A DNA stretch of 64,000 bases from Nissolia schottii (GCA_003254905.1 QANU01016478.1:961058-1025057), one strand, 5' to 3'; positions 11,941-27,000 are shown, numbered from the stretch's first letter. Translations and numbers: made by a program. Notes: generated from the letters alone by a model not told the origin.

Positions 11941-11947
11941 TTTTATT
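11941..11947 (-). terminator. Possible poly(A) signal of TRA1
   Basis: AATAAA occurs on the minus strand about 80 nt after the TRA1 stop codon. The placement is reasonable for a plant gene, but plant signals are loose, so this is only a candidate. Confidence 0.45.
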
Positions 11948-12026
11948 TACACTTAGGTTTTCCAAATGATAAGTAGCATTGCTCGATTAATATCAACACA
12001 TATTTACAATAGAGACTTCATTGCCC

Positions 12027-15000
12027 TTAGAACCAAGGATGCCATGTTGGATCCATCATGCACAAGTTCCTCGGGTTTAAGGCGGCTTCAACCAACTCAG
12101 TAACACCCCTCTGCACTGGTTGGGGTGGCTCCATGACATTCTCCTCCTATACACAACCAAACGTTAATACTAGTAATTTAAACAGCAGAATAAAATACAG
12201 TAAATGGGGAGAAAGTTGAGATTCAACCAAAGAGATGAAAAAAAGAAGGAAAAAAAAAATCTCAGAAAGCATTAAGTCCACATTCTTAATTTTTGAAACT
12301 TCAAGTGTATTTTATGAACTGGCAAACTGTTTATCATTAAGGGGAAGGAGAATTGGAAAAACGAAATTAGTATCACTAGAGTTGAAAAGGGCCAGGGAAG
12401 AACAATAAGCAGAAACTTGCAGGTAATAAAATTTAATCTCCAGTAGTGACTGGCGTCAAAAGGAAAAATGAAAGCCTGCCCACCCTTCTCCGTTTCGTTT
12501 GTCAATAATTATTAAGATCATCACTCACTGCTAATATAGACCAAAACAATAAATAAATTTGAATTTTGCTTAGTTGCTCACCTCTTCAGTAAAGTTCTGT
12601 GGGGCTATTCCCTTAACCCTTGCTATAACATGCTCCACATTTGTGATAACCTTCTGTTTGAAGTCAACGGGGCTCATAGTACCACCAGCCATAGGGGCCA
12701 TGGGCATCCCAAGCGGTCTTCTCCAAGACCAGGACAGTAACTCATCACGGAAAAACATTGCTAGATGATGCCACAGATGCTGACTTTGCTGCAATACAGC
12801 AATCAAAGAACGAATCAATTAGAGGTCTTGAATTGCATAGCACTTGAAAACGTTGGAAATATTAAGGGGTGTGTGTGTGTGTGTGTGTGTGTGTCTCTTC
12901 TCAATTCTCACTTTAGGTGAAGCCACGGCCTGTGCTGCTGAACACATTGAAGATACAATAAGGCCTTCCACTCCATGGGAGAAGAACGCTTGCATATTCC
13001 TCGTTAGCCTGAATGGGACTGGTTCATTAAACTCAATCAGTCCGTTGACATCATATGCAGGATGAAAATCAGTTTGAAATATTTTTCCAGTATTCTTTGC
13101 AAACAAAATCTTGTTTGGGGACCTCCCACCAATTTGTAACATAAAGGACATCAAACTTGAAAGAGCCAACTGGATGGCAAACTGCTTCTTGAAAGCCCAC
13201 ATATGGTTGCCACTAGGTAGAGTTTTGTACATATACTGCGAAAAGATGTTGTCAGTAACAAGATTTTTGGTTATTTCATTATAGGCTTGCAGACGGAGAT
13301 CAACAACAGCTTCTGGTGATATTTGCCCAGATATAGCCTGGTTCAACTGCTCCTTAAAGTAGGTTATTGGATGATCTGCCTCGCGGTCATTCCTAGCACA
13401 ATGATTCTCATAGACCTCAAGGAAAGTACTATACATCAGATCATCTTCTACCATGCGAACCTGTCCATGCATCATTTCAAGCAGGGATTAGTGGTTTGTA
13501 AGGGGTTTCCATTTGCAGGCTTGGTAGCCTGATTCCAGTCAAGGCTATAAAGATCCATCTCACTGAACACAGAAAAAGTAAACAGTGATGCATGTAAGGA
13601 AAATGAATCTACCTGGGACCAAACAGGAATAATTATTGGGGTGTTAATGCCTATGTGACGGCGTCTTGATTCCTTGTGCTTCTCAAACATTTGGTTCATC
13701 ACACGGAAAAGCTGCAATATGCGTTCATCGCTTCTAGCATTGGGAGTCAAAGATGTTTGGACAATAAAATGGCGCTGGGAACCATCAGAGCCAATTAGAG
13801 TCAAACGCCGGAAACTGCTACCGTGCCTTCGCACAATTGGAATATCCGCTGCAACCCTGTCCAACTTCACAGTATGATCCGGTGCAATTTCCTGGACAGC
13901 AAAAAGATGAATGAGAATCAGCAATGGGATGCTCCAAAGATGCCCCTTGTGGTTCAGGCTAACTTGAGCCTATTTTAATCAAGATCGATAGCGTATTCTA
14001 ACAATTATACTTCTGTAAGAAATAAAACTAAAGTTTTGACGTTGGAGAAAATAAATTCAAAAACATCACCTGATCTGTGAAATACTGCCCTGGAACTTCA
14101 ACATCAACAACATGAAAGTCTCGCAACACCCTGCTTTCTTCTTCCAACTTCAACACTGCTGGAAACCTGTCCTCAACATTACTTTGTAGAACATTTTTCC
14201 AGTGTTTCAAACGCTCAGTCAGTTGAGAAAGGGTAGATGGGAAAGTGGCAGTGCTTTCAGGATCAAGATCACGTTCAAAATCCTGTTTGTACTCCCTCAC
14301 AAAATCAACATGCTTAGTTACAGCATCAGCAGAAAAGCAAGCCCTACAAACACCAGAGAGCTCCTTCTTGAGAGATTGAGGAACTTCTGCAGTTGTAGCA
14401 GTTGGATATTTGTAGCAGCGGTGAAGCAAAGCATTAACCACTGCCAAAAGTCTCTCTTCAGGCAGGGTGACAAACCTTGAGCCAATTTCTGTTAGTAAAA
14501 CCTGTAAAATGAAAAGGTTCGTCATAATCAACCAAGTGACTTTTGGTTCACACAACACATCATCAGATCTGATCCTCAGATTAATTGATGCAATTCAGAC
14601 ACATAGACATGTATATTCATTTTAACAAATGGTGTTAGTTCAAACCATATAATTAGAAGCATTACTTTGTGAAACAAAATAGTTACAAAGTTTTGCAACA
14701 TATCCAAATTTTGTTTTATATATGTTCAACATTGTTTGTCAGGTTCCATCATCCATACAGTTGTCCTTCATGTCCACACCACTACTTTGATTCTTAGACC
14801 AATCCAATAAATTAAATATATAACATCTCATAGTTTATCCTAAGTTTACTATATGTATTTAACATTCATTTTCAGGAGCTTGGATCCACACAGTGGTCCT
14901 TGATGTCCACTTCAATCTACTCTGACTCATAGGTCCATCCTAAGTATAAATTTAAATTTAGTTTGACTCTGAGGTTCAGGAGAAGCCCTTTAATCATGCA

Positions 15001-18000
15001 GCCATGAAAGGAGTGGGGAAGGTGAGGTTGCACATATTTACTGTTAAGTAAACCAAAGCAACTTAAAAATACAGAATGAAGATCACCTCGAGTTCACTAG
15101 CCAAATTAGCATGCTTGCTCCTGAGAGCCTCCATTATATCTTTTGCAGCATCAAAAGCACTGGCAGCTGATGCCACAAAACCTAAAGCACCAGCACGCCT
15201 TAAAGGATTCTGACCACCTTCATTGATGTTTGCAGAACCTTGCGGCAAAGGTTGGTCATTTACATTATGCATGTTGCTTTCTGCACTTGTAGACCTTTCA
15301 GCTTCTTGCCCATGCGAGTTTCCAGCATCATGAGATCCGATTCCACCAGCAGACTGAGAGCCTTGGTGAACTTGAATATCAGACGGTAAAGCGCTCCCAC
15401 CAGGACCTTGTACTCTTGAATTTGCATCAGCCAACCCACCAAGAGAACCTCCACTAGAACCGGAGACACTTTGTTGTGCTCTTTGCTGAGCCATTGCTAT
15501 TCTACCAAGTTCAGATTTATTGGCAACATCACGTCGTTCCAGCAAATATGTGCGCAGCCAGTAATACAGAGCCTGAAATTCAGAAGAAGAAACTCAAGAT
15601 TATTTAATATCTACAAGATTTGCAATGACAAATGCGGATAACATTACCTGAGGATATAAAGTTGCAATCTTCAGAAGAACAAGTTTACAATGTGGAGCTT
15701 CAGTCCTCTGAAGGGAGAGTAAGAGCTGCGGAATCCAAGAAAGCCAAACCCAATGTGGTACTTGGTCAAAGTACTTATCAAATGCCCTTCCAACAGGCTC
15801 ATTAGGAGTATCAAAGCTAAGAAGATAAAGCACACGAGCTAGATGGCTTCTTGAATTGGACACGCCAAATTTGATTCCTTGTAAGAAGCAGCTAATAGCA
15901 TATTCCAACCAAATCTCTTCATGAGTTTCTCTGTAAGCCTATGCAAAGAAGACGATGGATGAATATAAAGCTCTTAATAATCATTGCAAGTAATAACATG
16001 TAAAACAGATGAGAGTGATTACCATATCACAATAGCTTCCCCAGCTTATCCATCCCTTAGGCATGTTCTTATTAAGACTAATGGCATTCGAATAAGCAAC
16101 ATTAGCACCATCAGAATCATTCAACTTTAACAAAAAATCCCCCTTCAGACGGAAAATTTCAGCCTTGTGCTTTGCAAGAAAATACTCTAGATTAGTGCTG
16201 TTGATCAGATTAAGACCGGTGGTAAGTTCTCCCTTAGTTTCTAAGTACGCCTTGGCCTGCTCGGTTATCTTAACGAAGGCTTCCTGCAAATACATCAGAA
16301 AGAGTAGTTTAGATAATATGTACCAGATTGAGGTTTCACTGCAGTTAATAAAAGAAAAGTAATCTGGGAAAAAAAAAAAGGCCAGCTAATACTATCCATA
16401 TGTGTGCTTTCTGCATTTGTAAATGAACATTTGCCTACTTATGTCCATTTGTATGTAGGCTTACCCGGATTAATCAAAGAACAAAACTCAGCATATGGCA
16501 ATATAGTTAAAAGATTATCACAAGATTCTCCACATGATTAATGTGAAGTCATGCTAAAGACTTGACTGACATTGAACTAGGAGCAGCCCTAAAAAATTCT
16601 CTCAAAGTTGCACAGTATACCACGCAAGGATAAAAACCAAAAGTGCCATGAATAGATACTGACACAATGGCAAAAGAGAAAGAATTGTCTTCAAACCTTT
16701 AACTACAACAAAACTAGTTATCATACCTGCACTTCCATGGTTGCGTGACCATATAGCTTTTCAAGTATGGTGACACAAACATCAAACAGTCCTTGCTTGC
16801 GAGCAATATGAGCAAGCCTGTTGACAGTCCATGCTTTGTCACGGTAGCCAAGATGATGAAGTGACGGATTTGTGGAGACACAATCTTTGAAAGCATCTAT
16901 GACAGAAGTATACATTTCATTCCTCCACTGCAGCAAATCATACCAAACAGACATATTATCCCATTTATTTGGAGTTCTTAGTCTCCATGTCTCAAGGATG
17001 TCCTTCAGATCAGCATAAAGGTTTCCTTGCACGCCAACCACAGCATTTCCAGAGAGTTTATTTCCATTGGAAATGTCAATTAGAACCCGAGCTGACTCTT
17101 GAACTTCAACTATTTGTTGAAATTGCTGCAGAAGGGGAATTCGGGAATGAACAGACATTTCAGGCAGCTGCCACCATTGTTCCAGAGCAAGATCAACACC
17201 CTTACCCACCATGTTCTCAGCATCCCCCACACCATTCGTGTTTTTCTCATGAAGGGCAAAGTATGCTTGAATCAAACGAAGTTTTGGAGTTTCTTCCACT
17301 TGAGCTTTTGGAATGACATGTTCCTTCATATATGTCCAATCAGGCAATTTCCAAAGACTGTCAAGCAGAATTTCATAATTCTCAACACTCTTACCAAAGT
17401 CTGAGAGGGCATCCCATTGACTAAGTTGAGTAGCACAGTATAACCATTGCTCTTCCCAGAGACACATCTCGGCCTTTGGTACAGTGTTGTTATATGTTCC
17501 TTGAGTTGCCTTCACCATAGCTTGATAAAATAGACTTTGAGCACGCTGCCAGTAACCATGCTGAACAAGAGAAAGCCCTGCCCTGGTTTCTGCAGTGACT
17601 GATCTCTTTTTCCATAACCCACATCGCATATCATCTTCATTGAGTAAACGATAGAGCTCAGCAAGAGACTCAGAGCATTTGGAGTCATTCGGGAATAACA
17701 TAACATGACTTTCAAGCAAAGCCAGTGCAATGTGCCAAGCATTGTAAGTTTTTCCAATATATTTAATAAGCTCACTTGGCATTCTGGGCTGAGGATGGCT
17801 CAACTGAAGCCCTTCTAATAGAGCTTGCACTACATTTGGTCTGCTGGCGTGCTGCCTCTTGTGGTAGTCTTTAGACAACAGAGTAATCATAGGTTTAGCA
17901 AGTGTTACTTGTTCTTCTTTTTGTAATGTAACCCAGACTATTGGAAATACCAAAACCCACAAATGGTACGCAACATTAGCATCTGTATGGGCTAACTCTC

Positions 18001-21000
18001 TCAGTGGAATTAATAGATCAGCCACCTGAAAATTGGTGTCAATGTGTAAGTAGGAAATTAACAAACGTAACCACCAATAGACGCCACAGCGAAACAGTGA
18101 GGAGACTGTAGCACTTTTGAACAATTGGTCACACACAAGGATTTTACCATTTAAAAGTTATTAGTATAGTGTATACTAAGTGGTTCATCCATATAATACA
18201 GTGTGCCCCTGCCACATATTGACCCTGACCCATACTCTATGCAATACAATAAACACACAATATAACCAAAAAAAAATAAGATACGATGTCCAATAGGACA
18301 CACAATAATACTACTTGTATACTAAACATCAGTGGTTTACCTGGAGTTTGCTCATGCTGTTAAGAAACTGTGCATGCTTAAGCACAAGGGTCTCAAAAGT
18401 TAGTGGAGCATCCTCAGTTCCATCAGATGCATCACTAACCTTGTGCTGCATCCCAGATGATTCCAGAAGAGAGCTTGAAACTAGAAGAGGTTGAACCCTG
18501 GCAGAATTTGGAGCTAGTGTAATAGGTTTATCCTCGACTAATACTGCCAAGAGAAGATCAAGGCCTTGTTTGAGCCAGAAGACATCACTCAAAGCTCCCC
18601 AGTCTTGAATTTGGATAATGAATTGAAGCCTAGTGAAGAGAGTTTTCCCAAGAGAGTCGTGATATAGAGAGAAAAACTTCATCCTAATTTCAGGATCTCT
18701 GGCTCGTAAACCAAGCATAAACTGTCTTTCCACCTTCTGGAAAACCTCTTGACGCAGGGGCAAAGGGTATCTGAAAATCAATAAAAATAAATAAGACAAT
18801 AGAATCCAAGCATAGAACAGACTAACTTAATATGCATTACTTACTTATTTGAATCTGCACAAATCCCATGAAGAAGTTCAAGATATTTCCGATCCCACTC
18901 TTCCAAAGAAACTGGAGTGAAGTTTGATTTATCAACTTGTGAAAGTCTCTGAAGAAAAGCAACTATCTCCTTGGGATTGAGAAAGACACTTGGTGTAACT
19001 GAAGTTCCTTGTTTACAGAAATCCTCTTCAATCCACCCTTTAATCACATCAAGTATGCAAAGGAGTACACTAGCATCAATACCTTTCTCTGAGAGCAAAG
19101 CATTCAAGATTTGAGAAACAGATCGCTTGCACTCAGGAACAACCATCACTCTATCAGTGATTAGTTTTAAGATTGACTTTAGATTTGAAATAACAGCTCC
19201 AACATCAGCACCTTGACGAGAGGATGTGACAGCTCCAGCATCAACACCTTGCCGAGAGGATGTGGCAGCTGAATCTGGATCAGTTCTCTGGCCCTAAAGT
19301 AGGACAAAATTCTTGTTTAAAAGAGACCATAAAATTTTATTTCAAAACAGTACATAAAAAAGAAAAATAGGAACGGGCACATATCCAAAAAGAAAAATAG
19401 GAACAAAAATAATTAACGTCTTTTTTTTTTGGTTTCTAATTAAATTTTCACGTTGATTGAAATTGCATTTGATGTGGTGGATTAAAAAAGTCATAAACCA
19501 AAAGAATATACAAACACGACAGGGAGCAAAAACCCACATACTTGTCTTAAATGAGAACCTGCTGTAGAACTCATATCACGCTGCAGCCGCTGAAGAATGC
19601 GAACTAAAATTGAAGGATCGATGAAGTTCCTTTGTACCTCTGTCAAGGTTTTTATGACAAGCAAGAGGAAACTGATTGAACTAGCATTATTATCATCACT
19701 AGATGTTTGAGGAGCTGTGACAGTGGTAACATGCCTTTGTATCAAATCATCAAGCTTCTGGTACAACAATTTAACATCAGCAGGTGTTGTTGCTGCTTCT
19801 TGAGGAAAAGCAACAAAGATCATCTTTAACAGAGAGCAAAATGATTTGCCAGCATCTAAAAGTTTATGCTTGAAACATGGTTCAAGAATCTGGAGGAAAA
19901 ACAACTTCATCACTACAAATAATGAATTATTTGGCAAATAAAAAAAAACAAACAAAATGAAGTTAGGCCTACTTGAGAAATCTGGTTAATGTTGTTTCTT
20001 ATGAACAAGTGAGGCTGTTTCTCTAAAACTTTGTTCATGACATCTAAACCCTGTGCCAGTGCGGTAGATGGATCCTTTGCCTGTGACGGCTGAATACTGC
20101 TCAGCAGCTTTTCCAAATAATTGAATTTTACATTTGCATTTGGCCATACTTCTAATGCTTGTGAAAGCAGCTCCAAAGCTTGTTTGTACATGGCACTCGC
20201 TTCTTTGTCCTTAGGCTCTATGACCAAAGCAACCTAAGTCGAAAAGACAGATTAATAACCCATATCCAAACTTCAAAAGAAGAATGTTCTAGAAGTGGTT
20301 GTTGAATATCCATTGAGAATTGTTTAGTTGATCAAAATTAACTTCTGGCTCAAAATAGTACCATATCGGTGATTTTCACGCATACAAAATCATCTGTTTT
20401 ATCTCAAAGGGTAGGTGATGATTGGCTTAAAAAATAATATGTTATCTTATGAACCATTGAACCATTAATGAATTACACTGGAAGGAAGAGCCATACAAAC
20501 CAAGTAATGAGATAAGAATAAAAGAAAGACTATGCAATATAAGTATTCAATATGGGCTTGCCTCTTCACATATGAAAATAATTAAAAATAAATTAAAATA
20601 AAATCTTGTTATGAAGAATTAACATGGCAGCACCAACACAAAGGCAAAAGGTTAAGAAGACGGTTAGAGGAAAGACTCACTCTGATAAGAAAGTTGATAA
20701 TCATTTCCTCCATTGCAGCATTTGGTTTGAATTCTTCATCAGGTTGACTGGCAGATCCTGGAGTTTCAATGTTAGTGATTGATGATGGACCACCTGGTGA
20801 CATGACACATAGGGCTTGCAGACCAGGTTCTGCTTTTACTCGCTTAGTTGCATCTTCAGGAAATGTGGAACCATCCATCGATCGCTTAGAATCAGCTGAG
20901 CCAGGATTAAAGACATCACTGATTTGGCTGGGAGCATCAGTTTCATTAACAACTTTCATCTCATTTTGTCGTTGCCTTTCCCAGTTAACAACCAACCCAG

Positions 21001-24000
21001 CCAGCTCAATGGCAAGACGTCTGTTTTCTGCTGTGGTATTATATGGCAGTCCAAGGCGACTCAGAGTATTCACCATCTGAGGAACAAACTGGGCTCTGCA
21101 GCTGTAGAAGAGATCTGAATGGCGGACAATAAGTTGGAATATGTGAATAAGATTCGGAATTGAATGACCTTCTTCAACAAGGATCTTCTTAGTGTATCTT
21201 ATCCATATGGGCATCCGAGAATCACCAAGGGGCAAACGTCGAGGCAGTGCTGGCATCAGAATGTCAAGAGCCTGCTTTACCAACATTTTGTTTTCTGGTT
21301 GGCAAGTCCTAAGAAGAGCCACAAAAACCTGCAATTAGAAATCAGCGTTAGTGCTGGTGCGTCACCTAAATACAAATACATACACAATTTGTGCCTACTA
21401 GATTGAATGAGTTACATACACACCACAGAATAAAGCCAGATAAAGACTAGGAAACAAATCCAGATAAGTTATCATGCTATAAAATGCTCCAGTACAAGGG
21501 TTTAAACATGAAAGATACATGTCAAAATTTTAATTTAAAAAAAGTACAAGATTGTCGACAAAAAAATAAATACAGAATTAGGTGCAAACTGACTAGCCAT
21601 GGGGGATTTGTAAGCAAGCATCCAAATACTATCTCCCTAGATTGATGTTTTCCAATCAATTGTGCAAGCTCTGGCTTCTAACAGCTTCTTATGAGGAAAT
21701 TTCACCCTCCCCACATGGTTACACTATCACAGTAGTTATTGAAACTTAATCATAGGAAATCAACCCAAGTGATTAGAAGGAACTGTCTTTCCATAAGAAA
21801 AATATTCCTCTCAATCATCTAGATAATAGCTAGCCCGGGTAATCCTCATCCTCATCTTTACATGAAGCTAAAGAACATTTTAACAGGTTCATGTTCCCTT
21901 ACCTGAAGTATTATTTTTTCTGGGGCTTGATATGCCTCCAAGAAATGGCAAACATTCACAAAGGCCCATTGTTTGCTTGCAGTATCTTCGCGCTTAAGAT
22001 GATTCCAGCCAAACTTTATCAGTTCCTTCCTATGATGGACGAGATCATTCTGAAGATATTTAAGAAGTAAAGTGGCAAGCTGTAGAAGTTCTATTCTCAA
22101 AGGCTCATCATACTCAGCAGAAACCTACACAAAAGAGACACCATGCAATGAGACATAGACTGAATCATGAAGACATGAAAGAACGGTCGAATAAGAAATT
22201 ACATGTACTAAGTTATACCTCTTCTGGAGGATCAAGAAGTTTATCAACAATTGTTTTTATAATAGCAGGATCAACAACCTCCCAACTTTGGCCATTTTGA
22301 AAGGCATGTGCAAGCATTGGAAGAATAAGCATTTGCATTACAATAACCAAATGATCAAGACTAAGTTGTTTTGATTGGAAAAGGTTCAGAAAATGCAACA
22401 GGAGGGCCTTTTTCATGCTTGGTGTGTAACCTTCTGCAACCTATAAAAGGTGCAGATATAGTTAGCATAAGTCAAATGTAAGAATAAATTGAGGTCTAAA
22501 CAAAAAATTCAGATACAGTGATGAAGTACCTCAATGATGTAAAACTCCTTCAGGAATGTATAGTCAATACGACTGTGAAACAAGAAGATAGTAAGTATAT
22601 CAAAGAGAACATTCACTTCGTTTTTGTCATGTCTCAAATAGTTCAGGAAACATTTGACAAGCCATTTACTTTCTTTAACCTGCAATTCCATAAAGACTGC
22701 CCAAATAAGTTAACCAGTCACCAATCCAATCCACTTAAAACTTAAAAGAAAAGACTAGTTGATAAAGTAAAACTTAGACCTATACTAAAACATCATAGGA
22801 TAAGACAACCAAGACAAACCAAAAAAAAATTGAAGTAATATGAACGTGGATTTTAAAATTCCAAACTACCGTACAACAAGACAATTCAAAATAAAAAAAA
22901 ACACCAAGTACTGTGGACACACATTCATTATCAAATGACAGTAACTTTGATGAAGTTGCCATTGAAATATTATAAAAATGCATCATATGATGAATGCGCA
23001 TTATAATTAGAGCTATAAGAGGGGGGGGGGGGGAACCGAGAAATGGCATGTAAATTAGAAAACTACTGTTGCTCAAAAAATTGAAGTTTCCATCTGGGGC
23101 AAATGTCAATGCATTCATGCAAAATCAAAAGGGGCAACAAGTTTCCATCTGGGGCAAATGTGAATGCATTCATGCAAAATCAAAAGGGGCAACAAACACC
23201 ATATCACCTTGCATCTAAAAATATTCCCTTCAAAGTTCAAAGTGAAAATAGATTGTAAAGAAACCAGCAAATAAGTACAAACAACTTGATAGGTTGCAAA
23301 TGCTAAATCTAGAAAATACAAGTCAGCATTACGATTCAACGATTTGCCTAGTTCTCCGTACGTGCCTCGTCCGCTAAGCAATGATAAGGGCAAATAGATA
23401 CCATAAAAAACACAGGTCTGAAACAGTTACATATTTCAGCGGAATGAGGATGAATTTTAAAAGCTAAATACAAGATTATTTTCTCTTAAAAAATTTGATA
23501 TTTCTTGATTCATCATAAGAATTAATTGATGTCAACAAGGGAGGAAAATGCAAAAAAGAGAATCAATGAGTATGGAACATTAAATACAGATCTCTATTGA
23601 AGAATTAAACAAATATTTGTTCTTGTTTGTCAAATCAAATAGCACTGGCATGACCAGCATCTCAAACAGTGATGATTTCAGCAAACAGCGGAACTCAGAC
23701 AATTGAGGGTCCAGAGCCCATACCTACCATAATCTACACTCTTGAGCAATATTAAGAAACAAAATGACGGAAGAAAAAGCAAAAAATGCAGTTAAAACTG
23801 TTAACATCTAAAGAATGCAATGAAATTGAAATTATCCATGCAATCACATAAAAGTAAAAAATGAAATCAATAGAAGTCTTTCTTTAATCAACAAGCATGA
23901 TATATCAGTACCTAAATTGAGATTGCATAAACTTACTTGCACTAGGTTCAGCTCCTGTTCATTTTGCAGTCGGGATATCCTTGCAGGTGACTTCCAAACA

Positions 24001-27000
24001 AGTACTAATGTATCAAACACATTACGATTACTTTGTAACCAGCCAGGGATTAATTTGACAAGGGTTTTTACAAGTGCTAGTCCCTGGAAGTAAGCATCAG
24101 AAGTTGCATTGGGAGTAGGAGCAGGTGTCATAGTAGCATCAGCTGACGAAGCAACAAGGCTCTCTTCACCTAATAAACCAGTTTGCGTACTTGTGGATGC
24201 AGGAGTCATTGCCACATCAGATTTGGGCAGATATTCAGAGAATGCACTTGCAAGTATCTTTTGGGGTGATTTTGCAAGTTCATCTCTCAATGGCTGGCCA
24301 GCTTCTGATCGAATTATATACATAAAACTAAATTTACAGGGAACAGCATGAAACAAAGAACAAAGTCAGTGTCCAATTTTATAGGTATATAACTTGAAGT
24401 TCAGCATTCCAAAACTTACCGCCTGAAATATTTTGGTTCACTTAATCTGGCAAGAAAATAATCAACTGCAAGAGGTGCATATCGATTTAAAAACTTCGTA
24501 ACTGGAAGGCGATACGGACTATTGATTTCACTGTACACTTGTCCAGGGGGAAGAGCTCCTTCCAAATCAATAGTCAAGGTTACAAGTTCATCAAGGAACT
24601 TTGAAGCAGCAGCAGGTAGCAAGTGGAAAAGCTCAATTATAGCTGCGCAGATAGAAAGGGTGTCATCAGTTCACTATGAGCTATGGAAGTTGCAATAGAA
24701 ACAGTTACATTAAATAGGTTAAACCAAAGATGTAAAACCTGCAGCAATCTTTGGTTCTTCACCAGCCTTCCATGCCTTCTGACTTTGTGCTAGCTTTTCA
24801 GGCTCACGCCACCTCTTCAGATGCTCCAAAAGTTTGCCACCCAAGGTAACATTAAACCAATTGGACAACAGCTCAAGCAGGCGGGCTAGGCCTTGCAGAA
24901 GTGGCATGCTGAGATTTTTTGTGTGCGCTAAATTGACCAATATAGGCCTAAGGCTACTTTGCAAAAGTTCTTTGGGCATCCTCTGATTAATAACCTAAGT
25001 GACATGGTGACAAAGCAATAAATGAAGTTAAATAGATAATCCCAAGTCTACAAAAAGAATGCATTCACAAAATAAAGCACATATCATTTGCTTTTTCTTC
25101 ACTACCACCGCAATAGTACAATATCTTGCAAAATAAGCAAGTAGACATTGTGATGGAATGGAACACATAATCAGGAACACTTGCATAACAGGAGTTAAGC
25201 CTTCAAATACAAAGTTGTCAGATATCAGCAGCGACATTTTTGGACACATCATTAGCAAGATATCCTTGAATGCATTGTGGTCACAAGCCAGCGATAAAGA
25301 ATGTCTAGTAAAAAAGAAACTCGAGGGGAAAGAAAAACACTTTGCAAAGGTGGAACTTTATGCTCATTTCATTCAACCAACAAGAATATATGCATGAAAT
25401 AGTAACTGCACCTGCCATTCCTATTTACGAGACAATAGTAATGAGCTCGAGTTATTTCCAGTGGCACTATCTTAGGCAACATGAGCCTAACATATTGAAA
25501 TTGCTAGTTCTAATATTTCAATATTCACATTCCAAAACATTAATCAATATTCACAACAAATAAGGAACCGTACATAATAAAACCATTATACCTGCCGCAG
25601 GCCCTCCTTTGCAACAGCAACAATTTCTGGTGTCCGACAGGTTAAAGACTTAAAAAACATTGAAATAATCTTTGCGCGCAATTCAGAATGATTTGGAGTC
25701 TTAAAATCAGCCCATGCCATTGTTGTACAGAGCAGCTCAATGCAAGCAGTTCGAAGTTTAGTCAATGAAGTCACCACTTTGGGATTGATAAACTTAGCAA
25801 CCCATGCATTGTCGTCAGACTCAGCTATTTGCAATGCATCTTGCAGAAAGTTAACTAACTCTGGAGTCAACTTGAGAAGAGGTGGCCTCAACGCTAGACA
25901 AAAATTTAATGCAGTAACTGTTCCAACCTACACAAAAAGATATAATCAAGTCAACTAACAAATGGATAAAAGCCCATAAATAGAGAAAATAAATAGCCAT
26001 CTGGAGGTAAGGAGGGAACCTGTTGATCAACAGTCTTTAACTTGAGTGGGCGCATTATAAGAGGCTGGAGTAAAGGCTGATACAATGGCTCAAGTAATTC
26101 AGACACCTCACTACCAGTCCTGCTAGCTAAAAGTGCCAAGCATGATTGCACGTTCTTTCTCACAATGATAGATGCATTCTGGTTGAACAACTCTTGAGCA
26201 AGAAAATCAACTACTCCTTGAAAACTTTGCCTACGTGCCTCACTATTAGCTTCATCAGCATTATTTACCACTCGAAGAACTTGTGTGAGTACTTGACTTG
26301 TCTCTTCCTGCTCCTTGCTAGCATATATGGGAAGCTTTTTAAGGACATATATTAGACCACGCACAATTCTTACCTGAAAAATGCAGAGTGTCTCAACAGT
26401 AACCTTTCCCACCAAAGCACCAAGTCCCATGACACCACCCATTTGTGCTTGCCATGTAAGTCCATAACAACAATGCAGAAGACGGGGTAAAAGTTGCTCA
26501 AATACAGGTACACGGACACTTGGGGGTGGAGAATATACAGGATTCATTGACGGACTAGAGACAATCATAGGCGTACCGGGCCCTCTAGACATTATAAAAT
26601 CAGTATGTTTTGAACGAGCAAGAAATACAAGTGTTTCTGCAAACACATTTAAAGCAGCAAGAGCAGCTTTGGCATGGAGCCTGTTTTCATCTGCTAGTAC
26701 ATCAACTAAAGCATCCAAGAATATTAGAGGGTCGAGCTCCTTCAGATTTGAACAAGCATTAGTTTTTGGCCTAGAACTAACATTAACGTTATTTGAGAGT
26801 GATGAACCCGCAAGTGTAGCTGCTGACACATTACTGGACGAAGAATCAATATGAAATATCACTGCAAAATGGCGACATAAATTGACAACAAAATCATCTG
26901 TGGGGTCTGTGAGATCTGGTTCACCATTGGCAGCAATGACAGTCATTAACAGAATCTTGAAAACAGACTTCTCAGCCATCAGTTGAGTCTTTGTCTTGAC

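Larger units (their letters stand above)
10440..12026. other. AT-rich intergenic stretch, including the 3' UTR of TRA1
   Basis: No gene is visible here. It holds an (AT)n microsatellite, a 43-bp tandem duplication, and towards 11940-12026 the 3' UTR of the minus-strand TRA1 gene. Confidence 0.7.

Noticed and set aside
25028..25258. Open minus-strand frame between two TRA1 exons, considered as a further exon
   Set aside because: The flanking exons join directly in phase as GLRQ-VINQRMPKELL, which fits the family, and the frame itself shows no TRA1 likeness.
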